This document shows positions 24,838-36,891 of a stretch of DNA of 64,000 nt, piece after piece (within the stretch, counting starts at the first letter, position 1; each line of letters begins with the position of its first letter). This stretch comes from Scalesia atractyloides (lineage: Eukaryota; Streptophyta; Magnoliopsida; Asterales; Asteraceae), in the NCBI GenBank assembly GCA_947069175.1, contig CAMTDV010000030.1, positions 100,774,411 through 100,838,410 of the forward strand, read 5' to 3'. The translations under genes and the position numbers were made by a program. The notes under the pieces are model-generated. The model made no database searches. It saw only the letters and a program-made list of their open reading frames with translations, and had not been told where the DNA came from.

Positions 24838-25948
24838 GAGTTTTTTTCCCAAATAGGTGTAAATAGAAAACTTATTTACAAAAAAGGGTACTTTGAAAAA
24901 TATTTACCAAAATAGGTATTTTGTATAAAATTGTTTTATCCACTTCTAATTTTATAAACTAAAATGGACATCCTTTTATAAATATATATTAATCAACAAG
25001 ATTTAAGGAAAATTATCTTTTAAGTGGTTTTAAATCTTAGGAACGTTATCTTTTAGTTTTTTTTCAATAATTTTCTTAAATGGAAAAAAAATTTTAGAAA
25101 CGTTTTCTTCGTTCAACATTTATATACAAATATGTATCATTTGTAAGTAAGTTTAAAATAATATACATATAATATTTTAGATATGATTTACGATTTACAG
25201 ATATGTTTTTTTTTGCTCATATGTAGATATTCATTCTTTTTGGTTTGATATAATTATTTGCTTGTAAACTATACACCAAATTTTCCCATTTACGCTTCTT
25301 ATTAATAAAATACAATGTAGATATTTATAATTGTCACTGGATTATGTAATTAAAATATAGCTTTTAATATTGATTTGTATTCTGTTTTGTAGTAAAAAAT
25401 TACAGATTTTATATGCAAAATTAAATAAATCAGAGCTAAACTGAGTTATGCTCGTATCACCCGTAAATATTCATGTTGTGTTCAGGTTCGTATGCTTGAA
25501 AAAATTTTCAGGTTCAGGTTGTGTTTGGGTTTATGTCGGGTTAGACCTGCTAACCACACCCTTAACGGAAGATACATGTAATTTTTGAAAAAAAAATAAA
25601 AAAACGTTATATAATTAACATAATTATCAAAGTTAAAGAAAATATTTGTGAAAAAACTAAGAAATTTTATTAGAATTTTTTCGAAAATAATTAAAAGAAA
25701 TGTTTAAAAAAGTATTGAAGAAACAAAAGAATTGAAGAAACATTTATAAAACCTTTTTCTAAATCTCACGATTCCATTTTCTAAGTTTATCATATTTTTT
25801 TCCTTCAACCCCTGTTAATTATATAATATATTTATAAAAGGAAGTAATTTTTATCTCATAAAATTAGAAGTGAGAAAAAGGTAACTTTTAAAAAATACTC
25901 ATTTTGGTAAATAAAGTTTCCATCTACACCTATCTGGGAAAAGAACTC
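24838..25948. mobile_element. 1.1-kb TIR element nested in the MULE
   Basis: The ends GAGTTTTTTTCCCAAATAGG and (inverted) GAGTTCTTTTCCCAGATAGG open terminal repeats of about 70 bp. The flanks tcaaagatg (24829-24837) and ccaaagatg (25949-25957) match at 8 of 9 positions. The interior is AT-rich and non-coding. Confidence 0.82.
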
Positions 25949-26069
25949 CCAAAGATGTACTGAGTTTTCTAAATAAATGATTGTGACTGTAATTATTGAA
26001 GTTAAAGGCTATCCATTGCAATCCGATACAAACATAAAGGACGAAAAGTGTAATTTACCCTAAAATGTT

Positions 26070-27273
26070 TTTAATTAATAAAAGAGATAAATATTTAGTG
26101 TTTTACCATTATGCAATTTGTTCTCTCCCTTCTTACATTTAATGTTTCTTCTCAAAAGATCATTCCATATATATAGAAGTGGATCAAATACAAAAGGTGA
26201 ATTATTATTGATCTTGCAATCCAATGGCTGAGATTTAATCCTAGCAAAATCTAGAAATCATGTAACACAAAACAAGCGAACCAAGTGGAGAAATGACAAA
26301 AAGGAATATACAATGCTGTTGACTTTTAAACCACTTTTCTATAATTTTTAAACGGTCATAACTCTTTCATACGTTAAAAAATTAACATGCTACAGGATAT
26401 TACGTAATATGCCTTATATTCAGAACAAATATAACGTTACATGATTTTATATATACTGTGTGATTATATACAATTACGCAATTATGTAACACTACGTGAT
26501 TACGTACGCTACTACGTGATTACATAAACGATTATACCCATGGCTTAAAGTATAACTGTCATCTTTTTGTTGCTTTACAGCCTTCGCACGAAACTAGTCT
26601 CTTATAGGGGATACACACATGTAAAGTTGCATAAGAAATTACTATAATTTAAGCCTATTTGTCGATGATAAAAAAGGGTAAGAAAGTATAATTATGATAA
26701 CGTAACGTTGTATAAGAAATTACTATAATTTAAACCGGCTTTATGGTGCAAATTTATTGCACATGTATGTTACGTTAAAATAAATGGATACTTAACTAGA
26801 CTACTTGCTTTTCAAGTCACAAAATAATTACAAAGGAACGATTTTTCAACAAAAGTTTGTTAGTTTTCGTAACTACATTTTCCAAGTGTCAAAAGTTTTT
26901 AAAGTATTCAAAGCCCATTTGGCAACATTCAATACTTTTTTCAAAGAAAAAAACATATAGAAATTGGATGAATATAAAAGTCAAGATTTGTAAACTCGTT
27001 AAATAATTATAAACTAACATGAAAAAATTTTAAATAAAAAAAAAGACATGAGAATATGATTCTTTTTTTTTTCTTTATCATATTGTTCGGATCGAATAGA
27101 ATAAAAACCACAAGCTAAAAAGGCAATAAAAAGTGAAATTTATTGATACGAATCATGAATAAGAACATAATGTAAATAAATCATTACAAAAATATATAAA
27201 CTAATCACACATGCACACATCGTGTAATTGTAATCTCTCCACAGAAAAAATATTAACTTTTAACTATCAATAT
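26070..27273. other. Downstream of the stellacyanin gene, AT-rich, no gene
   Basis: No coding signal. A few short acgtgattac-type repeats occur near 26440-26530. Confidence 0.4.
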
Positions 27274-28481
27274 CTAGTAAAAGAAAGCTAAACCAACGGC
27301 CAAGAAAGTGGCGGGAACCACCGTGGTGAATGACCGGGCGGCGGTGCTAGGTGACGGTGGAGGAGGGGTGGTTTCACCGGACGGAGATGGGCCGGAAGTG
27401 GTAGGTGATGGTGGGGTGGCTCCGACCGGCGACGGTGGGGTGGCTCCGACTGGCGACGGTGTGGGAGTGGTGGTAGGTGGTGGGGTGGTGGTGGAAGGGG
27501 TGGGGGCGGGTGAGGGGGTGGTGGTTGGTGGAGAAACGGGTGTCGGTGCAGGTGGTGTTGGGGTGGTGGGTGGTGATGCTGGTGGCGGGGTGGTGGGGGG
27601 TGCGGCGGTGGCGGCTGTGACGTTGATAGCTAATTTTTGACCAATTTGGCAATGGGTTCCGACGGTGCAAATGTAGTAATGTGGGCCTGCCGCGGTCAAT
27701 ATGACGGTCGCGGGGCCGGTGGTGATGGTGGAGATGGGGTTGGCCGTGGTGCATGGGCCGTATGCCGCTTGTGATACTTGGGCCACGTTATGGAATCCGG
27801 TGGTGAAGTTAAAAACTGCAAATATAAATAAAAAAATGATTAATTAAATGATATGTTCTATCATAAATTAATAATGATCTAGCTAAATTACTACCACTAA
27901 AGTCAATTAAATTAATAAATATATCACCGGATTTGAAATATAGAGTAGTTTAGGTTTGTTTGCATGTGACATGATTTAATTTCTCCTTATACCTTCTTTT
28001 TTTATAAATTATAAAACAAATAGAATATTATTTATAAATTATAAAAGAGATAGAATATTGAGTTTTAATTAAAGAAAATATTCTTATAATATTTGTGTTT
28101 GTTTGTGTGAGCTTAATTGGGGTGTTCTCATAACGACAATAGTAGCGGAGTTTCAACGAAAACTCAGCGGAGGTTAGACTCTCAAAATTCAAATTGATAG
28201 AGGTCAGACTCCTAAAAATTCAATATTTTACGGTACACTAATTTTTTTCCCAGAAGAACGGATGGTGGTTTTAGTTACTTACAAAGAGTGTCGCCGACGT
28301 TAAAAGTCTGTTGGGAAGCCCAGGTGGTGTAAGCAGCGGCACCGTTCGGTGGAATGTTCCAGCCCAAGGCGTCTCCGCCGACAACGTGTCTCGTCTGAGC
28401 CAATGAGCTATGCATTTGTATGGATGCAACAATGAACATCATCATCATGAACATTGTCGTACTAGATTTCATTGCAGCCAT
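27274..28481 (-). CDS. Stellacyanin-like blue-copper protein (phytocyanin), 2 exons
   Basis: Exon 1 is 28481-28283 and exon 2 is 27815-27274 (donor GTAAGT, acceptor TGCAG), joining to 246 residues. Residues 1-29 are a signal peptide (hydrophobic, ending SSLAQ). The plastocyanin-like domain spans about 30-134. Copper ligands are all present: His75 (GFHNV), Cys116 (YIC), His121 and axial Gln126 (GQK); Gln rather than Met marks a stellacyanin type. Cys88 and Cys122 would form the conserved disulfide. A Pro/Thr/Ser-rich tail (about 137-225), typical of arabinogalactan glycosylation, is followed by a hydrophobic C-terminus, typical of a GPI anchor, so the protein is likely on the outer plasma membrane. 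The single intron sits at the usual phytocyanin position (after GDTL). The complementary strand of exon 2 also lacks stops, a composition artefact. Confidence 0.9.
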
Positions 28482-28607
28482 TTATGGTGTTCTTGTGAAT
28501 GGTCACCCCTTTCACTCTCTCGAAAAAAATGAGAGTTGATTTCTCTCTCTATATGTATAGGTAAAGTAGGTTTGTGTGATTGGTTTTATGGAGAATGGAT
28601 GTCTAGA

Positions 28608-28615
28608 TATTTATA
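28608..28615 (-). promoter_or_regulatory. TATA box of the stellacyanin gene
   Basis: TATAAATA on the minus strand, about 127 bp upstream of the ATG at 28481. This leaves room for a leader of about 90 nt with a TC-rich stretch (28518-28552). Confidence 0.6.
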
Positions 28616-28749
28616 GGGAAAAGAATTGTGAGTTTTCTACGCGTTAAACGATTGTGTATTCATTTTGGAGATAATAAAATATTGACTTAAAAACAAAGAA
28701 GCTTAAAATTAACACTTTTTAATTTAAAGAATTATTATACAACTCAATT

Positions 28750-28899
28750 CAGTAGCGAACCTAAAAAAAAATCAGGGATATCTAAAAAAATCGGTGTATA
28801 CATGACGGATCTATATAAAGCATATATTTTTTGCACTTCGCCAAGACAGTTGAAGGATATCCCGAGCATCCACTAACTCTTGAATAGATCCGCCCCTAG
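28750..28899. mobile_element. hAT-like MITE remnant
   Basis: The ends CAGTAGCGAACCTA and (inverted) CTAGGGGCGGATC match the CAGTGGCGGA-type terminal repeat seen at 1919 and 31262. No convincing 8-bp duplication was found. Confidence 0.45.
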
Positions 28900-29295
28900 G
28901 TCAGCTCAAGGTTTACGTTTTGCAAAAAAAAAAAAAAAAAAAAACCTAATTAAACGACGGTTTATGCAGTGGAACCTACAACTTAAATTAAACTGGTCAA
29001 ATTTAACATTTTGCTGTATGTTTTATATTTCAGTTTACTAATAAATAAGAATAATCATACATGCATATGTCTAATAGTCTTAATATTCATTAACCATCCT
29101 ATCAATTTATAAAAGTTAATGCAAATAATAATTATAAAATGTAAAATAGAAGTTGGCTCAATTTTTTTTGGCGATTTGGTAGACTCATCCGAACAAACCC
29201 GTTTGTTTGACCTTTTTCCGAAACATGTGTACCGGTTTTGTCATGAATTTATATTAAAACTGGTTTAACTGGACCGTAAAGACCCTAGTAGAAAG
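28900..29295. other. Intergenic, no gene
   Basis: Contains a 20-bp A run near 28925 and AT-rich sequence. Confidence 0.4.
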
Positions 29296-29414
29296 CAATG
29301 TTTTAAAATTCGGTTTTTATATTGTACCGGATTAGACTTAGAAAAGTTTAACCGGACATATTGAGCGGTTCAACCAGTACTACCATGCGATTCGAACCGC
29401 TTTTTAAAACATTG
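29296..29414. mobile_element. 119-bp MITE, perfect 8-bp TSD
   Basis: The ends CAATGTTTTAAAA and TTTTTAAAACATTG are inverted. The flank gtagaaag is present at 29288-29295 and 29415-29422. Sequence near 59180-59282 is a relative. Confidence 0.88.
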
Positions 29415-29422
29415 GTAGAAAG

Positions 29423-31261
29423 AATACAAGCAACTAAAATTATAAATTGGTGATACCATGTTATGAAAAATATATTATTGGTTTTAAATAATTTTAATAT
29501 AATTATTAAATAATTTTTTAAAAGCATATGACTCAGGGGTTGAAAAAGGTGGTGAAATGAAGCGTTGACCGTTGACCATTGATGAAGTGTGAAGTCAAGA
29601 TTTTGAATGGGTATGTGGGCCATGGCGTTTAATCCGGTGGAGATTCCGTGATTTGTTTTGGTTCATTGTGAATTTTTCTAGACTTATTATTACATTTTGA
29701 CCCAAATACTTGTAATAAGTTTACGGTTTGAAGTATAAATTAAAGATACAATTTTACTAATCCAATTAATTTTACATCTTCTAGGTTTGGTACTTTGGTT
29801 AGAGTATTTTTAGAGAATCACTCGAGTCGAATAAGCATTCATTTGAACTCAATATAGTACTATAAGATAAGCTAGCGTGACGTGATATTTTTAACTGAGT
29901 CACCTCCTGCTTAAGGCAGGTTGTGAGTCGATGAATTGATTTGTTTTTGAATGATTTTGTATGGTTTTTTTTTAATGATCCTCTGATATTGAGTTCATAA
30001 CAATTTTGAATTACAGATGTCTCAAATAAAAGTGTATCAAGCTATCAAGATACGAGAAAAAACCTAATTTACACGAACCAACGAGGGAGCTATTAGAACC
30101 AGGTCAATTATTTATCTAACTGACTTGAATTTTTAAGTTGTTAATGCTGCGAATAGGGGAACAAGATGGCTAGCCACTTAAACATCTTGCTATAGTTGGT
30201 TATATATAATTATTGCTATCACTTTCTGTTTCTGTTGGATATTTTAGTGTAATTTGAGATTGCGTGTGACGTTCAAATAAGAGTGCATGCTTATTTAAAT
30301 GTCATCGGGACTAACGGGGGATCCAAGGGGGCAGCGCCCCTGGGAGCAGGGTCCAAGGGGCAGAGCCCCTGGCTGGGGTCGAGGTGTTCAAAACTTTTAT
30401 TTTGGACAAAAGTCCTTTATAAAAAATGCACCAGAAACTCAATTTCGGGCTAAATGTGCAATTTTGGAACTTGAGGGACTAAAAGTGTTTTTGTTCAAAA
30501 CGAAAACTGCAAGCAGTTGTGGAAACAGCTGAAAATACGCTCCTGCAGATCAGTTTCATTCTCTGGACGAATTTTAATTCGTAAGTTTATCCCCAAAATC
30601 TCACAATCAAAAATTTCATACAGAAATCTAGAATCAAATCTGATTTTATCCGTTCAAAGATTGGTAGCAACTCCAATTGTTTGATCTGAAAGTGATCACA
30701 CGACTTCAGATTTATCCAAGCAAATTTCGAATTTACCCAACACTTTCAATATATAATCAAATCATTATAAAAAAAGTGTTTAAACTTTTAATTATAATAA
30801 AAGTCGTGATACTTTTTAACATAGTACAAAACTATATATAATTTATTTAAATTTATATAATTGTTTATTTTTCTTATTTATGCATTATTTTTATTTATTG
30901 GTTTCTAGAAAATAATTATATGTGCTATAAAATAAGATTATAATAATATTAACAAGCGAGAATTTTCAACTGGAAGAACATGTCAAAGTTAGGTATTGGT
31001 TATTTTCCAAAATTGCCGCGTGAAGCTTCTGATGGCTGGTGCTAACTTAAACGGATTCCTTTGTGTATTAATATTGACTTTTTTTTTCTTTTTCTTAAGT
31101 AACATTGATTATTTTATATAGCTTTAAAATAAAATTATATGCCATCTTTTTGTGATTGGTCCTGGATATATAATTGAAAGTGACCAACATCACCATCCGT
31201 GAGCTCTCACATTGTCCTTAGGTAATGGGGCGCCATTGGTTAGCTTAATTCGGGTTATTTG
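29423..31261. other. Gene-free stretch with one GC-rich palindromic patch
   Basis: Mostly AT-rich. At 30318-30376 there are nested ccaaggggcagagcccctgg-type palindromes of a kind seen in plant LTRs. The open frame at 30299-30532 covers this patch and is not a credible gene. Confidence 0.4.
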
Positions 31262-31447
31262 CAGTGGCGAAGCTTGAGATTTCTGACTGGGGGTAAAAAA
31301 CGTATATACCAAAAAATTTCTATAAAACCGAGGGTTCAAAAACGTATATACACAAAAATTTCTATACGAAAACTACATACTTTCCACTACTGAGCGAAAA
31401 GTTCGGGGGTCGGCCCCCCCTCCCGCCCCCACTATGCTGCGCCATTG
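31262..31447. mobile_element. hAT-type MITE, 8-bp TSD with one mismatch
   Basis: Starts CAGTGGCGAAGC and ends (inverted) CAATGGCGCAGC. The flanks gttatttg (31254-31261) and gttgtttg (31448-31455) agree at 7 of 8 bases. The element is 186 bp and non-coding. Confidence 0.75.
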
Positions 31448-31689
31448 GTTGTTTGGGTAGTGCGATACACCTCCATAAGACCGTAGGGTATTCTTTGCCG
31501 CATCAGGTTGTCGAGTTGACCATTCCACGATAGTGTTTTGCCCCTTAAAATGATTTGAATAAAAAAATAAATTTTCTTTTAACTATAAAATACCAACTTC
31601 ACCCATAATAAACGCATCTCCGTTTATTTTTTTAACCCCATAATACTAATTCCATACTCTCATTCCTTTTGTCTACAAACAATTTTCCA

Positions 31690-32520
31690 ATCAAATTTAC
31701 AAGATGTATCGTAAGTTATGGCTTTCATCCATTTCATTGGACGAGTTCGACTTGAACGAGGGTGTCTCTAATACCCCCCAATTTCCCATGGAGGTTGTCG
31801 CCCAAGCCAGCTGAAGACACGCCAATGCAAAAAATATGTGTCATGTGATTGTGAAAAACTCAAAAGTATTTAATGGAATGTTATTTCATCGATAACCCAA
31901 AATACGACAAATCTACGTTTCGTTCAAGGTTTCGGTCTCGGATGTCGAAGAGCTTATCATAAAAATATAGTTGGAGATATAGAAGCCGGATTTGAATGAT
32001 TTCAAGAGGGCCTAGACAAGGGGATGAAAAAGTGTTTCTCGACGTTACGAAAATGCACATAAACGGTTAAACAACATGCAACAATAATCCTCTTGACGAA
32101 TATGATGAATATTTAAGTATGATCAATAGGACTTCATTTAAATGCCTAGAATATTTCTGTAATGCCATAATTCAATTATATGACAAAGAGGTTTTACATA
32201 GAACAACAAGCCACGACATAACACTTTTGTACAACGCTTATGAAGAAAAACATAGCCTTCTGGGGATGCTTGGTGGCATTGATTGTACCCTTCTCGTTTA
32301 GAGAATGTCTTCGACCCGTTTGCCTCGCCAATATTTGAGAGGTGATCACCAATATCTGATGATCATGCTCAAAGCAATGACATATGATGATTGTGGTTTT
32401 ATGTTTCGAACCTTCAACATATATAGGTGGAAGTTTATTGGGAACTCAAAAAATGTGGAAACCGCCTCAAATGACTCCGTATTGATTCATTCCAATGACT
32501 TTGGAACCGGTTCTTCGAAC
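31690..32520 (+). pseudogene. PIF/Harbinger-type transposase (HARBI1-like) pseudogene
   Basis: Pieces of a plant HARBI1-like nuclease are spread over three frames. An N-terminal YFIDNPKYDKSTFRSRFR region (about 31880) is followed by DEYDEYLSMINRTSFKCLEYF (from about 32098), HDITLLYNAYEEKHS and GMLGGIDC (32270), then RLPRQYLRGDHQYLMIMLKA (from about 32317) and FRTFNIYR. GMLG(S)xDC and QYxRGDH are hallmark strings of this DDE-superfamily transposase. The aspartates of the later catalytic region cannot be traced because the sequence runs into a TA/GA microsatellite at 32531. Stops (including 32299) and shifts make it non-functional. The family call is good; the exact limits are not. Confidence 0.7.
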
Positions 32521-32530
32521 CACACCCCCG

Positions 32531-32603
<73 letters not shown>

Positions 32604-32970
32604 TGTAGCGTACAATTTGCCTTAACGTACGAGCGTATGTTGAAGCAAATTCGCACGTTATGGTTTTTAAAACACCAAATCGCATGTGTGTATTAGTGTA
32701 TATATGAATTGAAATCGCATGTGTACATATTCAAGGGATATCACATGTGTACATGAATGAAAACGCATGTGTATATATTTTGAAAGTCAAACTTCACATG
32801 TAAAAAAAACAAATCGCATGTGTTTTTATAATTTTGAAATCGCATGTTATAAGTTAACAACCAAAATCGCATGGCATAAGCAACAAATCACATGTTATAT
32901 ATTCTTAGCGTACCAGCGTATGTTAAGCGCAATTGTACGTTAACCTCTCCACACACATATATATATATAC

Positions 32971-33020
<50 letters not shown>
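32531..33020. mobile_element. TIR element lying between two (TA)n microsatellites
   Basis: A (TA)n/(GA)n tract (32531-32600) and a (TA)n tract (32955-33020) bracket a segment of about 350 bp. Its ends share an inverted CGTACAATT, CTTAAC, TACG pattern. The interior has about nine copies of aaatcgcatgtg-like words. The arrangement resembles microsatellite-associated 'micron' elements of rice. Confidence 0.55.
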
Positions 33021-33024
<4 letters not shown>

Positions 33025-33289
33025 GGGTTTAGGTTTAACCCTTTTGTGGTTTAGCTTTAGGATTTAACTAGGTGTAGAATTAGGGTTTAGAGTTCCTGGT
33101 TATGGTTCGAAGAGCCAGTTCTGACGTTGTTGGAAATCGTGTGTTTAATCGGAGTTTGTTTAATCTGGATCTCCATTTATTGGAGTTCCTCAATGAACCT
33201 GTGTGTGTGGGTGGGGGGGGGGGGGGATTATCGTGTGTGGGGGTGGGTATGGTGTGTGTGGGTGGGATACCCTAATACCGAGGTCACCT

Positions 33290-33800
33290 ATATAAAAAAG
33301 TTTTGACTTCTAATTGATAACCTTTTGTTGAAGTTATTAATGATAGGCTCCCACTCTTTCACACCAGACATTTTACGTCCCATTGGAATACCAAGGAAAA
33401 TATCCCAACCTGCTATCATATAAACTAGCGAGTCTTACTATCTCCATTTGATCAACCCCAATACCAAACAAAGAAGACTTATGAGATTTATTTTAAGCAA
33501 ACTAGCTATATGGAAAAAGTGGAAAACAAATTCAATATTTGAAACGTTCTCAAAGACCATTCTCCAAGAATAATGCCATCATCTGCGTAAATTAAGTGAG
33601 AAATAGAATAGTTACCAATATGCGTCCCAACTTAAAGACGCATAAGTCTTTTCAAACTCAATTTTAAAAAGGAGACTTTTAGTCTTTTTAGCATGCCAAT
33701 CAATAATCTCATTCAGAATAAACGATTAGCCAAAATTATTGCAATAATTTTTTTTTATCACAAATCAATTAGACTGATGAGGCGATAATCCATAATTAGA
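33290..33800 (-). pseudogene. LINE (L1-type) reverse transcriptase remnant
   Basis: Minus-strand translation across frames gives FILNEIIDWHAKKTKSLLFK and FEKTYAS (from about 33720 downward), YADDGIILGEW (about 33600-33560; the YADD catalytic motif is intact) and GWDIFLGIPMGRKM (about 33400). These are in the order expected for a plant L1 reverse transcriptase finger-palm region. Frame breaks and stops are frequent. The 5' and 3' ends of the LINE are not found. Confidence 0.72.
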
Positions 33801-33919
33801 AAATGGGACTCTCAACCTTTGGGATGTGAGAAATAAATGAAGAATTGCGCCCAATAGGACAATAAGAAGAATAAGAAAAACTCTTGTACAAAACCATACA
33901 ATGTCGTGCTTTAAAATAT

Positions 33920-35390
33920 GAGTTAAATGCTTGGTTGGTCCCTGTGGTTTGCAAATCTTGCAGACTTGGTCCCAGTAGTTTCAAATTTTGCACTCGGGTG
34001 GTCCTTACCACTAACCTTTTTTAGATTTCTCAGTTAAGTATATGCAAAATTACTATATTACCCTTGAAATAATAAAATAAAAAAATATAAAAAAGAGAGG
34101 CCCACTACTCATCTTCTTCCTTACTCCATCTCTCTCTTTCATCTATTTATGTCATCCTCAACATTCTGCTCATTCGGTCGGCTGGTGCAATTGGATTGAT
34201 TTTTGCAAATGCTCTGAGTATCCTTCACTCTAGTCCTTATAACTAACTGTTATCTTCCTTAGTTTATCATCATTGTGATTTTATTCCCTTGTTTGTCTAT
34301 ATTTTCTCCATTTTTCTCAACATCTACTGTCCTGAGAAATGATCAGTTATGCTCTTGTTTGTGTGGCCTTTGAAATGCTCAATCAAAGAGGTTCCTAGCA
34401 GTTTCAATTAGGCGTGCTGATAGAGTCTAGAAATTGAATAGAAACTGAAAGCTTGATTGCTGAAACAAGCAACCCAATTCGAGATGTGTCTTCTCTACTG
34501 CTTCAAGATCCTTTAATCTACCACACCTTCAAGATCCTTAAACCTAAGATTTTCTTCAACAATGGTGAGGTGTCTTCCTTAAACGACGACGTACGGTGGG
34601 TATGGTGGCGGATTTTAGGCGGTGGGTTTAACGTTGTGGAGCCGTACGACGGGTTTAATGTTGTGGAGGTGGGTTCTGGCATACCACAGATTTCATCCTT
34701 ATCCTCCCGATTCTCCCCGATCTGCTCTGGATCAACAAACCAGCAACGATTCGTTGTTCAACCACCGTCACCAGATACGCGACGGAACACTAGATCCGTT
34801 GATGTTCAAATCGAAATTAGGGGTGGGTTTAACCTGAAATTCAGGCGTACGATTGATGCATAACATGAATTTGTAAACAAGGAAATTCCCATCAGAAATT
34901 TGTGACACTAAGTTTTAATTCAGACTTGTTTCCAATTGTTTTTTTGTCAGTTTATATAGTTACCGAGCATATGAATTATGAATGGCTATGGAAGTTGTTA
35001 AGAGTGATCGTATATCGTATTAATTATGTTACCACATTGATATTTGCCGACATAAATGTGATAAACTTTCTGTTTTGGTGCAAAAATATGGATAGTCGTA
35101 CATGGATTGAAGGTTCTAACGATATGCAGGTGGTTGTTACGGTGGAGAGAGATGGAGTGAGGAAGAAGATGAGTAGTGGGCCCCTCTTTTTTATATTTTT
35201 TTATTTTTATTATTTCAAGGGTAATATAGTAATTTGCATATACTTAACTGAGAAATCTAACAAAGGTTAGTGGTAAGGACCACCCGAGTGCAAAATTTGA
35301 AACTACTGGGACCAAGTGTGTAATTAGTGAACCACTGGAACCAAGTCTGCAAGATTTGCAAACCACAGGGACCAACCAAGCATTTAACTC
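33920..35390. mobile_element. 1.47-kb MULE with perfect 9-bp TSD
   Basis: Terminal repeats start gagttaaatgcttggttggt and run about 160 bp. The flank ttaaaatat lies at 33911-33919 and 35391-35399. The core (34440-34860) is GC-richer and includes an open frame of 136 residues at 34453-34863 with no recognisable domain; it may be a captured gene fragment. No transposase is seen. Confidence 0.9.
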
Positions 35391-35816
35391 TTAAAATATC
35401 ATAGTATTTTCTAATAGACCCGAAAGAAAAACAACAGAGCTATTTCTCATTCCACATGACCACACTGCAAATTTAATATACTCGGCTTTGACTCCAAGCT
35501 AGAAGAACTGAGGAGAAAGATTTAAAAGATGAAGGCCTTTTTTTTTTTTTTTACTAAAATGGTATAAAAAGACCCAAATCTTCTAACCACACACCTTCAT
35601 GTTTAATTTTTTTACGATTTTGGCCGTACACAACTTTCGTATGAGAATAAGATTGTTCCTGATTACGTCATTCATTATGCTTCCTATACGTCAGTGTTTT
35701 CCACCTTTTTGGTGGCTTATTTCAATCATCCATGCGTACCATTGATAGTGACGGACTTAGAAAATATTTTCTGGAGGTGCGAACAAGGGGATTAACTAAA
35801 CTTTTAAGGGACGTGA
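34398..35816 (+). repeat. Source-like copy of a 1.4-kb segmental duplication
   Basis: Nearly identical to 62601-64000. The shared segment starts inside the MULE at gcagtttcaattaggc and runs through its right end into about 420 bp of flanking sequence, so it is not a simple transposition copy. Confidence 0.88.
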
Positions 35817-35898
35817 TTGAGATTTTGCCCTATAATATACACTAATTTTTTTAAGGGGTGTGCTCGCCCACCCAACCCTCTACCTAGGTCCGCCCCTG
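35747..35898. mobile_element. hAT-like MITE remnant
   Basis: AGTGACGGACTTAG and (inverted) CAGGGGCGGACCTAG are paired ends of the CAGTGGCGGA type. No matching 8-bp duplication was found. Confidence 0.5.
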
Positions 35899-35935
35899 AG
35901 CGATTTTATATGTGGTAGGGGTTTATTCCAGCTCT

Positions 35936-35979
35936 CTCTCTCTCTCTATATATATATATCTATCTCTCTCTCTCTCTCT

Positions 35980-36026
<47 letters not shown>

Positions 36027-36405
36027 GAGGGTTAGATAGAAACCTTAAAAGTTTGAGAAAACCCAACCTCGCGACATTTAAAAAAAAAATAACACATTTA
36101 ATATACATGTTTTTATGAGTTTTGAGCAAAAAAAAAAAAAAAAAAAAAAGCGCCGAGTGGATATTTAAAAAAAAATAAAAAAAATTCAGCAACTTTTGTC
36201 TAACACATGTTAGTGATGAAAGTTGCTGAAACTTGTTTATTTTTTTTTAAAATATCCACTCGGCGCTTTTTTGATTTTTTTGGCTCAAAACTCTTAAAAA
36301 CATGTATATTACATGTGTTATTTTTTTCAAAAAAAAAAAAAAAATGTCGGGAGGTTGGATTTTCTAGGGTTTTCTCAAATTTTTAGGGTTTTCTATCTAA
36401 CCTTA

Positions 36406-36443
<38 letters not shown>
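35936..36443. mobile_element. Micron-like foldback between (TA)n tracts
   Basis: The (TA)n at 35981-36022 and 36409-36443 bracket a segment (about 36023-36406) whose halves are inverted copies for about 185 bp. Landmarks are ggttagatagaaa, the tatacatgttttta stretch and gcgccgagtggatat, each paired with its inverse. TC/TA microsatellite also precedes it. Non-coding. Confidence 0.72.
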
Positions 36444-36445
<2 letters not shown>

Positions 36446-36541
36446 AAAGACTCATTTCCACATCTCATGTGTTAAATTAATATTGGTTTCCACAGTCTTT
36501 AGATTCAATAGTGTTCCTATATGATAGATCCCAAGTGCTTT

Positions 36542-36891
36542 TAGATCTTGGGCTTTGGCCCAGTGGTCATGCAATGATGGGAGCAAAGACTTGGTCTTAA
36601 GTTTGACTCTTGGAGTATACCCGAGTTTTCTATTACAGTGCATTTACTACAGAGAGTCTTAGACTTTTGTGGAGGGTGCAACTACACGCTCTCGGTCATT
36701 TGGGTGGGCGGTAGGCTGGAAATTTTCTCTGGGAGCGCCAAGCCAAACTCTGATGCCAAGCGTGAGAGCGGTTAAGACAACATAGTCTTGGCCAGAATGG
36801 GGGGGTGGGGGGGGGCTTGCCGATGAGGTGGGTGCGATATCTATCGCATCGCCTGTTGTAGAAAACCGCCGTTCAAAAAAAAAAAAAAAAA
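36542..36891 (+). mobile_element. tRNA-derived SINE with poly(A) tail
   Basis: An A-box-like tggcccagtgg (about 36555) and a B-box-like gtttgactc (about 36600) are followed by a GC-richer body and a 17-bp A tail ending near 36890. The flanks tcccaagtgctttt (left) and tcctaattgctttc (right) could be an aged target duplication (11 of 14 match). Confidence 0.65.

Larger units (their letters stand above)
22857..26060. mobile_element. 3.2-kb MULE, perfect 9-bp TSD, carrying a nested element
   Basis: The ends GGGTAAATTAAACTTTTCGT and (inverted) GGGTAAATTACACTTTTCGT open terminal repeats of roughly 180 bp. The flank taaaatgtt occurs at 22848-22856 and 26061-26069. The core (23820-24680) contains TCTC- and CCACC-rich stretches but no transposase. 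A second TIR element sits at 24838-25948 inside the right terminal repeat. Confidence 0.9.

Noticed and set aside
27308..27640. 110-residue Gly/Val-rich open frame on the plus strand
   Set aside because: Exact antisense of the Pro/Thr-rich exon of the stellacyanin gene; the frame is open because of repeat composition.
30299..30532. 77-residue open frame
   Set aside because: Overlaps GC-rich palindromes of LTR type; no recognisable protein features.
34453..34863. 136-residue open frame in the MULE at 33920-35390
   Set aside because: Possibly captured sequence but without a recognisable domain, and the copy at 62.6 kb has it shifted, so it was not called as a gene.
36452..36643. Minus-strand open frame near the SINE
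   Set aside because: Spans the SINE promoter region; no protein features.
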